From contig OZ037771.1 of NCBI GenBank assembly GCA_964035545.1, forward strand, positions 9,989,408 through 10,053,407: a DNA stretch of 64,000 bases. The letters are read 5' to 3'. Below the pieces are notes generated by a model, which did not search any database, was not told the origin of the DNA, and saw only the letters and a program-made list of their open reading frames with translations. The stretch comes from Bugula neritina (lineage: Eukaryota; Bryozoa; Gymnolaemata; Cheilostomatida; Bugulidae). Made by a program: the position numbers and the translations under genes. Positions 1 through 13,740 of this stretch are shown in pieces; the stretch's first letter is position 1, and each line of letters opens with the position of its first letter.

Positions 1-378
1 TGTACTGTAACATACTGAAACACACTGAAACATACTGAAACATACTGAAATACACTGTAACATACTCAAATACACTGCAACATTCTGCAACATATTGAAA
101 TATACTGCAACACACTGAAATATACTGCAACACATCCAAGTACAACGTAATATACGGACATGTACTGTAACATACTGGAACATACTGAAACATACTGCAA
201 CCTTCTGAAGTACACTGTAAAATATTGAAATACACCGCAACAAACTGCAACATACTGAAGTACACTGTACATATTGAAAAACGCTGCAACACACTGAAAT
301 ATACTGCAACAAACTGAAATATACTGCAACATACTAAAACAGACTGCAACATACTGAAATACATTGCAACATATCGAA

Positions 379-394
379 GTATATCGTAATATAC
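379..394. repeat. recurrent inverted repeat GTATATCGTAATATAC (example)
   Basis: GTATAT and ATATAC are perfect reverse complements around CGTA. The 16-bp word recurs many times, for example at 589-604, 2338-2353 and 3437-3452, each time followed by ggacatgtactg. Variants (gtacatcg, gtatgtcg, cgtaaaatac, cgtaataaac) occupy the equivalent place in other subunits. It is the main place where CpG occurs in the array. Confidence 0.75.
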
Positions 395-951
395 GGACAT
401 GTACTGAAACATACTGAAACATACTGAAACATACTGAGATACACTGCAACATACTGCAACATACTGAAATACACTGTAACATGATGAAATACACTGCAAC
501 ACATTGAAATATACTGCAACAAACTGAAATATCCTGCAACATACTGAAACGTACTGCAACATACTGAAATACATTGCAACATATCGAAGTATATCGTAAT
601 ATACGGACATGTACTGAAACATACTGAAACATACTGAAACATACTGAGATACACTGCAACATACTGCAACATACTGAAATATACTGTAACACATTGAAAA
701 ATACTGCAACATACTGAAAGACACTTCAACTCACTGAAGTATAGTGTAATATACGGAAATGTACTGTAACATACTGATAATTACTGCAACACACTGAAAT
801 ATACTGCAACATACTGAAATACACTGTAACATAATGAAATACACTGCAACATACTGCAACATACTGAAGTACGCTGTAAAATATTAAAATACACTGCAAC
901 ACATTCGAATATACTGCAACACACTGAAATATACTGTACCATACTGAAACA

Positions 952-979
952 TGAGCAATATACTAAAAGATGCCTCAAC
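952..979. repeat. gagcaata landmark, version 1 (example)
   Basis: This is a cluster of strongly diverged monomers reading tgagcaatatac, then aaagatgcctcaac. It recurs about once per higher-order unit, for example near 4058, 9013, 12469, 13448, 15797, 18833, 22399, 26284, 30600, 38304, 42410 and 46767. It is useful as an anchor for aligning units. Confidence 0.75.
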
Positions 980-1860
980 ATACTCAAATACACTGCAAGA
1001 AACTGCAACATACGTAAATGCACTGTAACATACTGAAATACACTGAAACATACTGCAACATACAGAAGTACACTGTAAAATATTCAAATACACTGCAACA
1101 CATTGAAATACACTGCAACACACTGAAATATACTGCAACATACTGAAATGTACTTCAACATAATGAAAAACACTGCAACATATCAAAGTATATCGTAATA
1201 TACAGACATGTACTGTAACATACTGTTACTTACTGAAATACACTGCAACAAACTGTAACATACTGAAACACACTGAAACATACTGAAACATACTGAAACA
1301 TACTGTAACATACTGAAACACACTGAAACATACTGAAACATACTGAGACATACTGAAATACACTGCAACATACTGCAACATACTGAAATATACTGAAATA
1401 TACTGAAATACACTGTAACACATTGAAAAATACCGCAACATACTGAAAGACACTTCAACTCACTGACGTATAGTGTAATATACGGAAATGTAGTGTAACA
1501 TACTGATATTTACTGTAACACACTGAAATATACTGCAACATACTGAAATACACTGTAACATACTCAAATACACTGCAACATTCTGCAACATATTGAAATA
1601 CACTGCAACACACTGAAATATACTGCAACACACTGAAATATACTGCAAAATACTGAAATATACTTCAACATACTGCAACATACTGAAAGACACTACAACT
1701 CACTGAAGTATAGTGCCATATACAGAAATGTACTCTAACATACTGATATTTAATGTTACACACTGAAATATACTACAACATACTGAAATACACTGTAACA
1801 TTCTGCAACATATTGAAATATACTGCAACACACTGAAATATACTGCAACACATCCAAGTA

Positions 1861-2100
1861 CATCGTAATATACGGACATGTACTGTAACATACTGGAACA
1901 TACTGAAACATACTGCAACATTCTGAAGTACACTGTAAAATATTGAAATACACTGCAACAAACTGCAACATACTGAAACATACTGTAACATGATGAAAAA
2001 CACTGCAACACATTGAAACATACTGCAACAAACTGAAATATACTGCAACATACTGAAACGTACTGCAACATACTGAAACTAATTGCAACATATCGAAGTA
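1861..2100. repeat. 240-bp subunit, example copy 1
   Basis: It starts at the CpG landmark catcgtaatatacgg and aligns over its full length with the next 240 bp. The last 120 bp (from tactgtaacatgatg at 1981) is the best conserved part. Confidence 0.8.
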
Positions 2101-2340
2101 TATCGTAAAATACGGACATGTACTGTAACATACTGAAACACACTGAAACATACTGAAACATACTAAAACATACTGAAACATACTGAGATACACTGCAACA
2201 TACTGCAACATACTGAAATACACTGTAACATGATGAAATACACTGCAACACATTGAAATATACTGCAACAAACTGAAATATACTGCAACATACTGAAACG
2301 TGCGGCAACATACTGAAATACATTGCAATATATCGAAGTA
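2101..2340. repeat. 240-bp subunit, example copy 2
   Basis: It is directly adjacent to copy 1 and in register. The same subunit recurs at 3201-3440, and in a 210-bp form at 3441-3650, so 21-24 monomers make a second level of organisation beneath the kilobase units. Confidence 0.8.
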
Positions 2341-5049
2341 TATCGTAATATACGGACATGTACTGTAACATACTGAAACACACTGAAACATACTGAAACA
2401 TACTGAAATATACTGAAATATACTGAAATACACTGTAACACATTGAAAAATACTGCAACATACTGAAGGACACTTCAACTCACTGAAGTGTAGTGTAATA
2501 TACAGAAAAGTACTGTAACATACTGAAATACACTGTAACATACCGAAATAAACTGCAACATAATGCAACATACTGAATTACACTGTAACATACTAAAATA
2601 CACTGCAACATTCTGCAACATACTTCAACGTACTGAAAGACACTGTAACATAATGAATAACACTGCAACACATTGAAATATACCGCAACAGACTGAAATA
2701 TACTGCAACAGATCCAAGTACATCGTAATATACGGACATGTACTGTAACATACTGGAACATACTGAAACATACTGCAACCTTCTAAAGTACACTGTAAAA
2801 TATTGAAATACACCGCAACAAACTGCAACATACTGAAGTACACTGTACATATTGAAAAACACTGCAACACACTGAAATATACTGCAAAATACTGAATTAT
2901 ACTTCAACATACTGCAACATACTGAAAGACACTACAACTCACTGAAGTATAGTGCAATATACAGAAATGTATTCTAACATACTGATATTTAATGTTACAC
3001 ACTGAAATATACTACAACATACTGAAATACACTGCAACATACCGAAATAAGCTGCAACATACTGCAACATCCTGAAATACACTGTAACATGATGTAGTAC
3101 ACTGCAACACATTGAAATATACTGCAACAAACTGAAATATACTGCAACATACTGAAATGTACTGCAACATACTGCAATACATGGCAACATATCGAAGTAT
3201 ATCGTAATAAACGGACATGTACTGTAACATACTGAAACACACTGAAACATACTGAAACATACTGAAACATACTGAAACATACTGAAATACACTGCAACAT
3301 ACTGCAACATACTGAAACATACTGTAACATTATGAAATACACTGCAACACATTGAAATATACTGCAACAAACTGAAATATACTGCAACACACTAAAACGT
3401 ACTGCAACATACTGAAATACATTGCAACATATCGAAGTATATCGTAATATACGGACATGTACTGAAACATACTGAAACATACTGAAACATACTGAGATAC
3501 ACTGCAACATACTGCAACATACTGAAATACACTGTAACATGATGAAATACACTGCAACACATTGAAATATACTGCAACAAACTGAAATATACTGCAACAT
3601 ACTGAAACGTACTGCAACATACTGAAATACATTGCAACATATCGAAGTATGTCGTAATATACGGACATGTACTGTAACATACTGAAACACACTGAAACAT
3701 ACTGAAACATACTGAAATATACTGAAATGTACTGAAATAGACTGTAACACATTGAAAAATACTGCAACATACTGAAAGACACTTCAATTCACTGAGGTAT
3801 AGTGTAATATACGGAAATGTACTGTAACATACTGATAATTACTGCAACACACTGAAATATACTGCAACATACTGAAATACACTGTAACATACCGAAATAA
3901 ACTGCAACATAAAGCAACATACTGAATTACACTGTAACATACTAAATTACACTGCAACATTCTGCAACATAGTTCGACGTACTGAATACACTGTAACATA
4001 ATGAAATACACTGCAACATACTGCAACATACTGAAATATACTGTAACATACTGAAACATGAGCAATATACTGAAAGATGCCTCAACATACTCAAATACAC
4101 TGCAAGAAACTGCAACATACGTAAATACACTGTAACATACTGAAATACACTGAAACATACTGCAACATACTGAAGTACACTGTAAAATATTCAAATACAC
4201 TGCAACACATTGAAATACACTGCAACACACTGAAATATACTGCAACATACTGAAATGTACTTTAACATAATGAAAAACACTGCAACATATCAAAGTATAT
4301 CGTAATACACAGACATGTACTGTAACATACTGAAACATACTGAAACATACTGAAACATACTGAAATACACTGTAACAAACTGAAATACACTGCAACAAGT
4401 TGGAATATACTGCAACATACCCAAGTATATGGTAATATAATGAAATATACTGCAACATACCGCAACATACTGAAAAACACTGTAACAAACTGAAATACGC
4501 TGCAACACATTGGAATATACTGCAACATACCCAAATAAATGGTAACATACTGAAATATACTGAAATACAATGTAACACATTGAAAAATACTGCAACACAC
4601 TGAAAGACACTACAACTCACTGAAGTATAGTGTAATATACGAAAATGTACTGTAACATACTGATATTTACTGCAACACACTGAAATATACTGCAACATAC
4701 TGAAATACACTGTCACATGCCAAAATAAACTGCAACATACTGCAACATACTGAAATACACTGTAACATAATGAAATACACTGCAACATACTGCAACATAC
4801 TGAAGTACACTGTAAAATATTCAAATACACTGCAAGACATTGGTATATACTGCAACACACTGAAATGTACTGTAACATACTGAAACATGAGCAATATGCT
4901 GAAAGATGCCTCAACATACTCAAATACACTGCAAGAAACTGCAACATACGTAAATACACTGTAACATACTGAAATACACTGAAACATACTGCAACATACT
5001 GAAGTACACTGTAAAATATTCAAATACACTGCAACACATTGAAATACAC

Positions 5050-8000
5050 TGCAACAAACTGAAATATACTGCAACATACTAAAACAGACTGCAACATACT
5101 GAAATACATTGCAACATATCGAAGTATATCGTAATATACGGACATGTACTGAAACATACTGAAACATACTGAAACATACTGAGATACACTGCAACATACT
5201 GCAACATACTGAAATACACTGTAACATGATGAAATACACTGCAACACATTGAAATATACTGCAACAAACTGAAATATCCTGCAACATACTGAAACGTACT
5301 GCAACATACTGAAATACATTGCAACATATCGAAGTATATCGTAATATACGGACATGTACTGAAACATACTGAAACATACTGAAACATACTGAGATACACT
5401 GCAACATACTGCAACATACTGAAATACACTGTAACACATTGAAAAATACTGCAACATACTGAAAGACACTTCAACTCACTGAAGTATAGTGTAATATACG
5501 GAAATGTACTGTAACATACTGATAATTACTGCAACACACTGAAATATACTGCAACATACTGAAATACACTGTAACATAATTAAATACACTGCAACATACT
5601 GCAACATACTGAAGTACGCTGTAAAATATTAAAATACACTGCAACACATTCGAATATTCTGCAACACACTGAAATATACTGTACCATACTGAAATATGAG
5701 CAATATACTAAAAGATGCCTCAACATACTCAAATACACTGCAAGAAACTGCAACATACGTAAATACACAGTAACATACTGAAATACACTGAAACATACTG
5801 CAACATACAGAAGTACACTGTAAAATATTCAAATACACTGCAACACATTGAAATACACTGCAACACACTGAAATATACTGCAACATACCGAAATGTACTT
5901 CAACATAATGAAAAACACTGCAACATATCAAAGTATATCGTAATATACAGACATGTACTGTAACATACTGTTACTTACTGAAATACACTGCAACAAACTG
6001 TAACATACTGAAACACACTGAAACATACTGAAACATACTGAAACATACTGTAACATACTGAAACACACTGAAACATACTGAAACATACTGAGACATACTG
6101 AAATACACTGCAACATACTGCAACATACTGAAATATACTGAAATATACTGAAATACACTGTAACACATTGAAAAATACCGCAACATACTGAAAGACACTT
6201 CAACTCACTGACGTATAGTGTAATATACGGAAATGTACTGTAACATACTGATATTTACTGTAACACACTGAAATATACTGCAACATACTGAAATACACTG
6301 TAACATACTCAAATACACTGCAACATTCTGCAACATATTGAAATACACTGCAACACACTGAAATATACTGCAACACACTGAAATATACTGCAAAATACTG
6401 AAATATACTTCAACATACTGCAACATACTGAAAGACACTACAACTCACTGAAGTATAGTGCAATATACAGAAATGTACTCTAACATACTGATATTTAATG
6501 TTACACACTGAAATATACTACAACATACTGAAATACACTGTAACATACCGAAATAAGCTGCAACATACTGCAACATACTGAAATACACTGTAACATGATG
6601 AAGTACACCACAACACATTGAAATACACTGCAACAAACTGAAATATACTGCAACATACTGAAACGTACTGCAACATAGTGAAATACATTGCAACATATCG
6701 AAGTATATCGTAATAAACGGACATGTACTGTAACATACTGAAACACACTGAAACATACTGAAACATACTGAAATACACTGTAACATACTCAAATACACTG
6801 CAACATTCTGCAACATATTGAAATATACTGCAACACACTGAAATATACTGCAACACATCCAAGTACATCGTAATATACGGACATGTACTGTAACATACTG
6901 GAACATACTGAAACATACTGCAACATTCTGAAGTACACTGTAAAATATTGAAATACACTGCAACAAACTGCAACATACTGAAACATACTGTAACATGATG
7001 AAAAACACTGCAACACATTGAAACATACTGCAACAATCTGAAATATACTGCAACATACTGAAACGTACTGCAACATACTGAAACTAATTGCAACATATCG
7101 AAGTATATCGTAAAATACGGACATGTACTGTAACATACTGAAACACACTGAAACATACTGAAACATACTAAAACATACTGAAACATACTGAGATACACTG
7201 CAACATACTGCAACATACTGAAATACACTGTAACATGATGAAATACACTGCAACACATTGAAATATACTGCAACAAACTGAAATATACTGCAACATACTG
7301 AAACGTGCTGCAACATACTGAAATACATTGCAATATATCGAAGTATATCGTAATATACGGACATGTACTGTAACATACTGAAACACACTGAAACATACTG
7401 AAACATACTGAAATATACTGAAATATACTGAAATACACTGTAACACATTGAAAAATACTGCAACATACTGAAGGACACTTCAACTCACTGAAGTGTAGTG
7501 TAATATACAGAAAAGTACTGTAACATACTGAAATACACTGTAACATACCGAAATAAACTGCAACATAATGCAACATACTGAATTACACTGTAACATACTA
7601 AAATACACTGCAACATTCTGCAACATACTTCAACGTACTGAAAGACACTGTAACATAATGAATAACACTGCAACACATTGAAATATACCGCAACAGACTG
7701 AAATATACTGCAACAGATCCAAGTACATCGTAATATACGGACATGTACTGTAACATACTGGAACATACTGAAACATACTGCAACCTTCTGAAGTACACTG
7801 TAAAATATTGAAAACACTGCAACACACTGAAATATACTGCAAAATACTGAATTATACTTCAACATACTGCAACATGCTGAAAGACACTACAACTCACTGA
7901 AGTATAGTGCAATATACAGAAATGTATTCTAACATACTGATATTTAATGTTACACACTGAAATATACTACAACATACTGAAATACACTGCAACATACCGA

Positions 8001-9979
8001 AATAAGCTGCAACATACTGCAACATCCTGAAATACACTGTAACATGATGTAGTACACTGCAACACATTGAAATATACTGCAACAAACTGAAATATACTGC
8101 AACATACTGAAATGTACTGCAACATACTGAAATACATGGCAACATATCGAAGTATATCGTAATAAACGGACATGTACTGTAACATACTGAAACACACTGA
8201 AACATACTGAAACATACTGAAACATACTGAAACATACTGAAATACACTGCAACATACTGCAACATACTGAAACATACTGTAACATTATGAAATACACTGC
8301 AACACATTGAAATATACTGCAACAAACTGAAATATACTGCAACATACTAAAACGTACTGCAACATACTGAAATACATTGCAACATATCGAAGTATATCGT
8401 AATATACGGACATGTACTGAAACATACTGAAACATACTGAAACATACTGAGATACACTGCAACATACTGCAACATACTGAAATACACTGTAACATGATGA
8501 AATACACTGCAACACATTGAAATATACTGCAACAAACTGAAATATACTGCAACATACTGAAACGTACTGCAACATACTGAAATACATTGCAACATATCGA
8601 AGTATGTCGTAATATACGGACATGTACTGTAACATACTGAAACACACTGAAACATACTGAAACATACTGAAATATACTGAAATGTACTGAAATAGACTGT
8701 AACACATTGAAAAATACTGCAACATACTGAAAGACACTTCAATTCACTGAGGTATAGTGTAATATACGGAAATGTACTGTAACATACTGATAATTACTGC
8801 AACACACTGAAATATACTGCAACATACTGAAATACACTGTAACATACCGAAATACACTGCAACATAAAGCAACATACTGAATTACACTGTAACATACTAA
8901 ATTACACTGCAACATTCTGCAACATAGTTCGACGTACTGAATACACTTTAACATAATGAAATACACTGCAACATACTGCAACATACTGAAATATACTGTA
9001 ACATACTGAAACATGAGCAATATACTGAAAGATGCCTCAACATACTCAAATACACTGCAAGAAACTGCAACATACGTAAATACACTGTAAAATACTGAAA
9101 TACACTGAAACATACTGCAACATACTGAAGTACACTGTAAAATATTCAAATACACTGCAACACATTGAAATACACTGCAACACACTGAAATATACTGCAA
9201 CATACTGAAATTCACTGTAACACATTGAAAAATACTGCAACATACTGAAAGACACTTCAACTCACTGAAGTATAGTGTAATATACGGAAATGTACTGTAA
9301 CATACTGATAATTACTGCAACACACTGAAATATACTGCAACATACTGAAATGTACTTCAACATAATGAAAAACACTGCAACATATCAAAGTATATCGTAA
9401 TACACAGACATGTACTGTAACATACTGAAACATACTGAAACGTACTGAAACATACTGAAACATACTGAAATACACTGTAACAAACTGAAATACACTGCAA
9501 CAAGTTGGAATATACTGCAACATACCCAAGTATATGGTAATATAATGAAATATACTGCAACATACCGCAACATACTGAAAAACACTGTAACAAACTTAAA
9601 TACGCTGCACCACATTGGAATATACTGCAACATACCCAAATAAATGGTAACATACTGAAATATACTGAAATACAATGTAACACATTGAAAAATACTGCAA
9701 CACACTGAAAGACACTACAACTCACTGAAGTATAGTGTAATATACGAAAATGTACTGTAACATACTGATATTTACTGCAACACACTGAAATATACTGCAA
9801 CATACTGAAATACACTGTCACATGCCAAAATAAACTGCAACATACTGCAACATACTGAAATACACTGTAACATAATGAAATACACTGCAACATACTGCAA
9901 CATACTGAAGTACACTGTAAAATATTAAAATACACTGCAACACATTGGAATATACTGCAATACACTGAAATGTACTGTA
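5050..9979. repeat. higher-order unit A, copy 2
   Basis: This is the partner of 305-4880. It gained or kept the blocks 6546-6805 and 9211-9350 and lost 50 bp at about 7810. Its larger part, 6523-9979, was later duplicated in tandem to give 9980-13436. Confidence 0.8.
6523..9979. repeat. 3,457-bp tandem duplication, copy 1
   Basis: It matches 9980-13436 almost base for base at an offset of 3,457 bp (3,456 after a 1-bp loss near 11148). By eye only a few differences appear, for example at about 9086, 9430, 7692 and 7756. The two copies are directly adjacent, so this is a recent tandem duplication. Confidence 0.85.
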
Positions 9980-12900
9980 ACATACTGAAATACACTGTAA
10001 CATACCGAAATAAGCTGCAACATACTGCAACATACTGAAATACACTGTAACATGATGAAGTACACTGCAACACATTGAAATACACTGCAACAAACTGAAA
10101 TATACTGCAACATACTGAAACGTACTGCAACATAGTGAAATACATTGCAACATATCGAAGTATATCGTAATAAACGGACATGTACTGTAACATACTGAAA
10201 CACACTGAAACATACTGAAACATACTGAAATACACTGTAACATACTCAAATACACTGCAACATTCTGCAACATATTGAAATATACTGCAACACACTGAAA
10301 TATACTGCAACACATCCAAGTACATCGTAATATACGGACATGTACTGTAACATACTGGAACATACTGAAACATACTGCAACATTCTGAAGTACACTGTAA
10401 AATATTGAAATACACTGCAACAAACTGCAACATACTGAAACATACTGTAACATGATGAAAAACACTGCAACACATTGAAACATACTGCAACAATCTGAAA
10501 TATACTGCAACATACTGAAACGTACTGCAACATACTGAAACTAATTGCAACATATCGAAGTATATCGTAAAATACGGACATGTACTGTAACATACTGAAA
10601 CACACTGAAACATACTGAAACATACTAAAACATACTGAAACATACTGAGATACACTGCAACATACTGCAACATACTGAAATACACTGTAACATGATGAAA
10701 TACACTGCAACACATTGAAATATACTGCAACAAACTGAAATATACTGCAACATACTGAAACGTGCTGCAACATACTGAAATACATTGCAATATATCGAAG
10801 TATATCGTAATATACGGACATGTACTGTAACATACTGAAACACACTGAAACATACTGAAACATACTGAAATATACTGAAATATACTGAAATACACTGTAA
10901 CACATTGAAAAATACTGCAACATACTGAAGGACACTTCAACTCACTGAAGTGTAGTGTAATATACAGAAAAGTACTGTAACATACTGAAATACACTGTAA
11001 CATACCGAAATAAACTGCAACATAATGCAACATACTGAATTACACTGTAACATACTAAAATACACTGCAACATTCTGCAACATACTTCAACGTACTGAAA
11101 GACACTGTAACATAATGAATAACACTGCAACACATTGAAATATACCGTACAGACTGAAATATACTGCAACAGATCCAAGTACATCGTAATATACGGACAT
11201 GTACTGTAACATACACGAACATACTGAAACATACTGCAACCTTCTGAAGTACACTGTAAAATATTGAAAACACTGCAACACACTGAAATATACTGCAAAA
11301 TACTGAATTATACTTCAACATACTGCAACATGCTGAAAGACACTACAACTCACTGAAGTATAGTGCAATATACAGAAATGTATTCTAACATACTGATATT
11401 TAATGTTACACACTGAAATATACTACAACATACTGAAATACACTGCAACATACCGAAATAAGCTGCAACATACTGCAACATCCTGAAATACACTGTAACA
11501 TGATGTAGTACACTGCAACACATTGAAATATACTGCAACAAACTGAAATATACTGCAACATACTGAAATGTACTGCAACATACTGAAATACATGGCAACA
11601 TATCGAAGTATATCGTAATAAACGGACATGTACTGTAACATACTGAAACACACTGAAACATACTGAAACATACTGAAACATACTGAAACATACTGAAATA
11701 CACTGCAACATACTGCAACATACTGAAACATACTGTAACATTATGAAATACACTGCAACACATTGAAATATACTGCAACAAACTGAAATATACTGCAACA
11801 TACTAAAACGTACTGCAACATACTGAAATACATTGCAACATATCGAAGTATATCGTAATATACGGACATGTACTGAAACATACTGAAACATACTGAAACA
11901 TACTGAGATACACTGCAACATACTGCAACATACTGAAATACACTGTAACATGATGAAATACACTGCAACACATTGAAATATACTGCAACAAACTGAAATA
12001 TACTGCAACATACTGAAACGTACTGCAACATACTGAAATACATTGCAACATATCGAAGTATGTCGTAATATACGGACATGTACTGTAACATACTGAAACA
12101 CACTGAAACATACTGAAACATACTGAAATATACTGAAATGTACTGAAATAGACTGTAACACATTGAAAAATACTGCAACATACTGAAAGACACTTCAATT
12201 CACTGAGGTATAGTGTAATATACGGAAATGTACTGTAACATACTGATAATTACTGCAACACACTGAAATATACTGCAACATACTGAAATACACTGTAACA
12301 TACCGAAATACACTGCAACATAAAGCAACATACTGAATTACACTGTAACATACTAAATTACACTGCAACATTCTGCAACATAGTTCGACGTACTGAATAC
12401 ACTTTAACATAATGAAATACACTGCAACATACTGCAACATACTGAAATATACTGTAACATACTGAAACATGAGCAATATACTGAAAGATGCCTCAACATA
12501 CTCAAATACACTGCAAGAAACTGCAACATACGTAAATACACTGTAACATACTGAAATACACTGAAACATACTGCAACATACTGAAGTACACTGTAAAATA
12601 TTCAAATACACTGCAACACATTGAAATACACTGCAACACACTGAAATATACTGCAACATACTGAAATTCACTGTAACACATTGAAAAATACTGCAACATA
12701 CTGAAAGACACTTCAACTCACTGAAGTATAGTGTAATATACGGAAATGTACTGTAACATACTGATAATTACTGCAACACACTGAAATATACTGCAACATA
12801 CTGAAATGTACTTCAACATAATGAAAAACACTGCAACATATCAAAGTATATCGTAATACACAGACATGTACTGTAACATACTGAAACATACTGAAACATA

Positions 12901-13436
12901 CTGAAACATACTGAAACATACTGAAATACACTGTAACAAACTGAAATACACTGCAACAAGTTGGAATATACTGCAACATACCCAAGTATATGGTAATATA
13001 ATGAAATATACTGCAACATACCGCAACATACTGAAAAACACTGTAACAAACTTAAATACGCTGCACCACATTGGAATATACTGCAACATACCCAAATAAA
13101 TGGTAACATACTGAAATATACTGAAATACAATGTAACACATTGAAAAATACTGCAACACACTGAAAGACACTACAACTCACTGAAGTATAGTGTAATATA
13201 CGAAAATGTACTGTAACATACTGATATTTACTGCAACACACTGAAATATACTGCAACATACTGAAATACACTGTCACATGCCAAAATAAACTGCAACATA
13301 CTGCAACATACTGAAATACACTGTAACATAATGAAATACACTGCAACATACTGCAACATACTGAAGTACACTGTAAAATATTAAAATACACTGCAACACA
13401 TTGGAATATACTGCAATACACTGAAATGTACTGTAA
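9980..13436. repeat. 3,457-bp tandem duplication, copy 2
   Basis: This is the second copy of 6523-9979. Private changes include tataccgtacagactg at about 11143 (a lost base) and catacacgaac at about 11211. After 13436 the sequence continues with the gagcaata landmark, as copy 1 of unit A does, not with another copy. Confidence 0.85.
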
Positions 13437-13740
13437 CATACTGAAACATGAGCAATATACTGAAAGATGCCTCAACATACTCAAATACACTGCAAGAAAC
13501 TGCAACATACGTAAATACACTGTAACATACTGAAATACACTGAAACATACTGCAACATACTGAAGTACACTGTAAAATATTCAAATACACTGCAACACAT
13601 TGAAATACACTGCAACACACTGAAACATACTGCAACATACTGAAATGTACTTCAACATAATGAAAAACACTGCAACATATCAAAGTATATCGTAATAAAC
13701 AGACATGTACTGTAACATACCGAAACATACTGAAACATAC
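13437..13740. repeat. array between unit A and the 3,037-bp unit
   Basis: These are ordinary 10-bp monomers with one gagcaata landmark at about 13448. The stretch resembles 4880-5050 and the 3' parts of other modules. No gene or foreign DNA is present. Confidence 0.8.

Larger units (their letters stand above)
305..4880. repeat. higher-order unit A, copy 1
   Basis: It is collinear with 5050-9979 through a chain of offsets: 4,745 bp (305-1800), 5,005 bp (1801-about 2830), 4,955 bp (about 2860-4255) and 5,095 bp (4256-4880). Each step is a block gain or loss: 260 bp present only in copy 2 at 6546-6805, 50 bp present only in copy 1 near 2815-2865, and 140 bp present only in copy 2 at 9211-9350. 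Between the steps I see only scattered substitutions. Confidence 0.8.

Noticed and set aside
720-760. cactgaagtatagtg as a regulatory hairpin
   Set aside because: Its arms (CACT and AGTG) are only four bases with a loose loop. It recurs as a module landmark but shows no sign of a functional site.
9357-11033. Longest minus-strand open frame (558 codons), and the hundreds of similar frames
   Set aside because: All are the stop-free decapeptide cycle of the 10-bp monomer read in three equivalent frames. They overlap one another, start at any of the ATGs present in every monomer, and end where variant monomers give cta, tta or tca on the + strand, often at the cttcaactcac landmark. No domain, no alternative composition and no gene signals.
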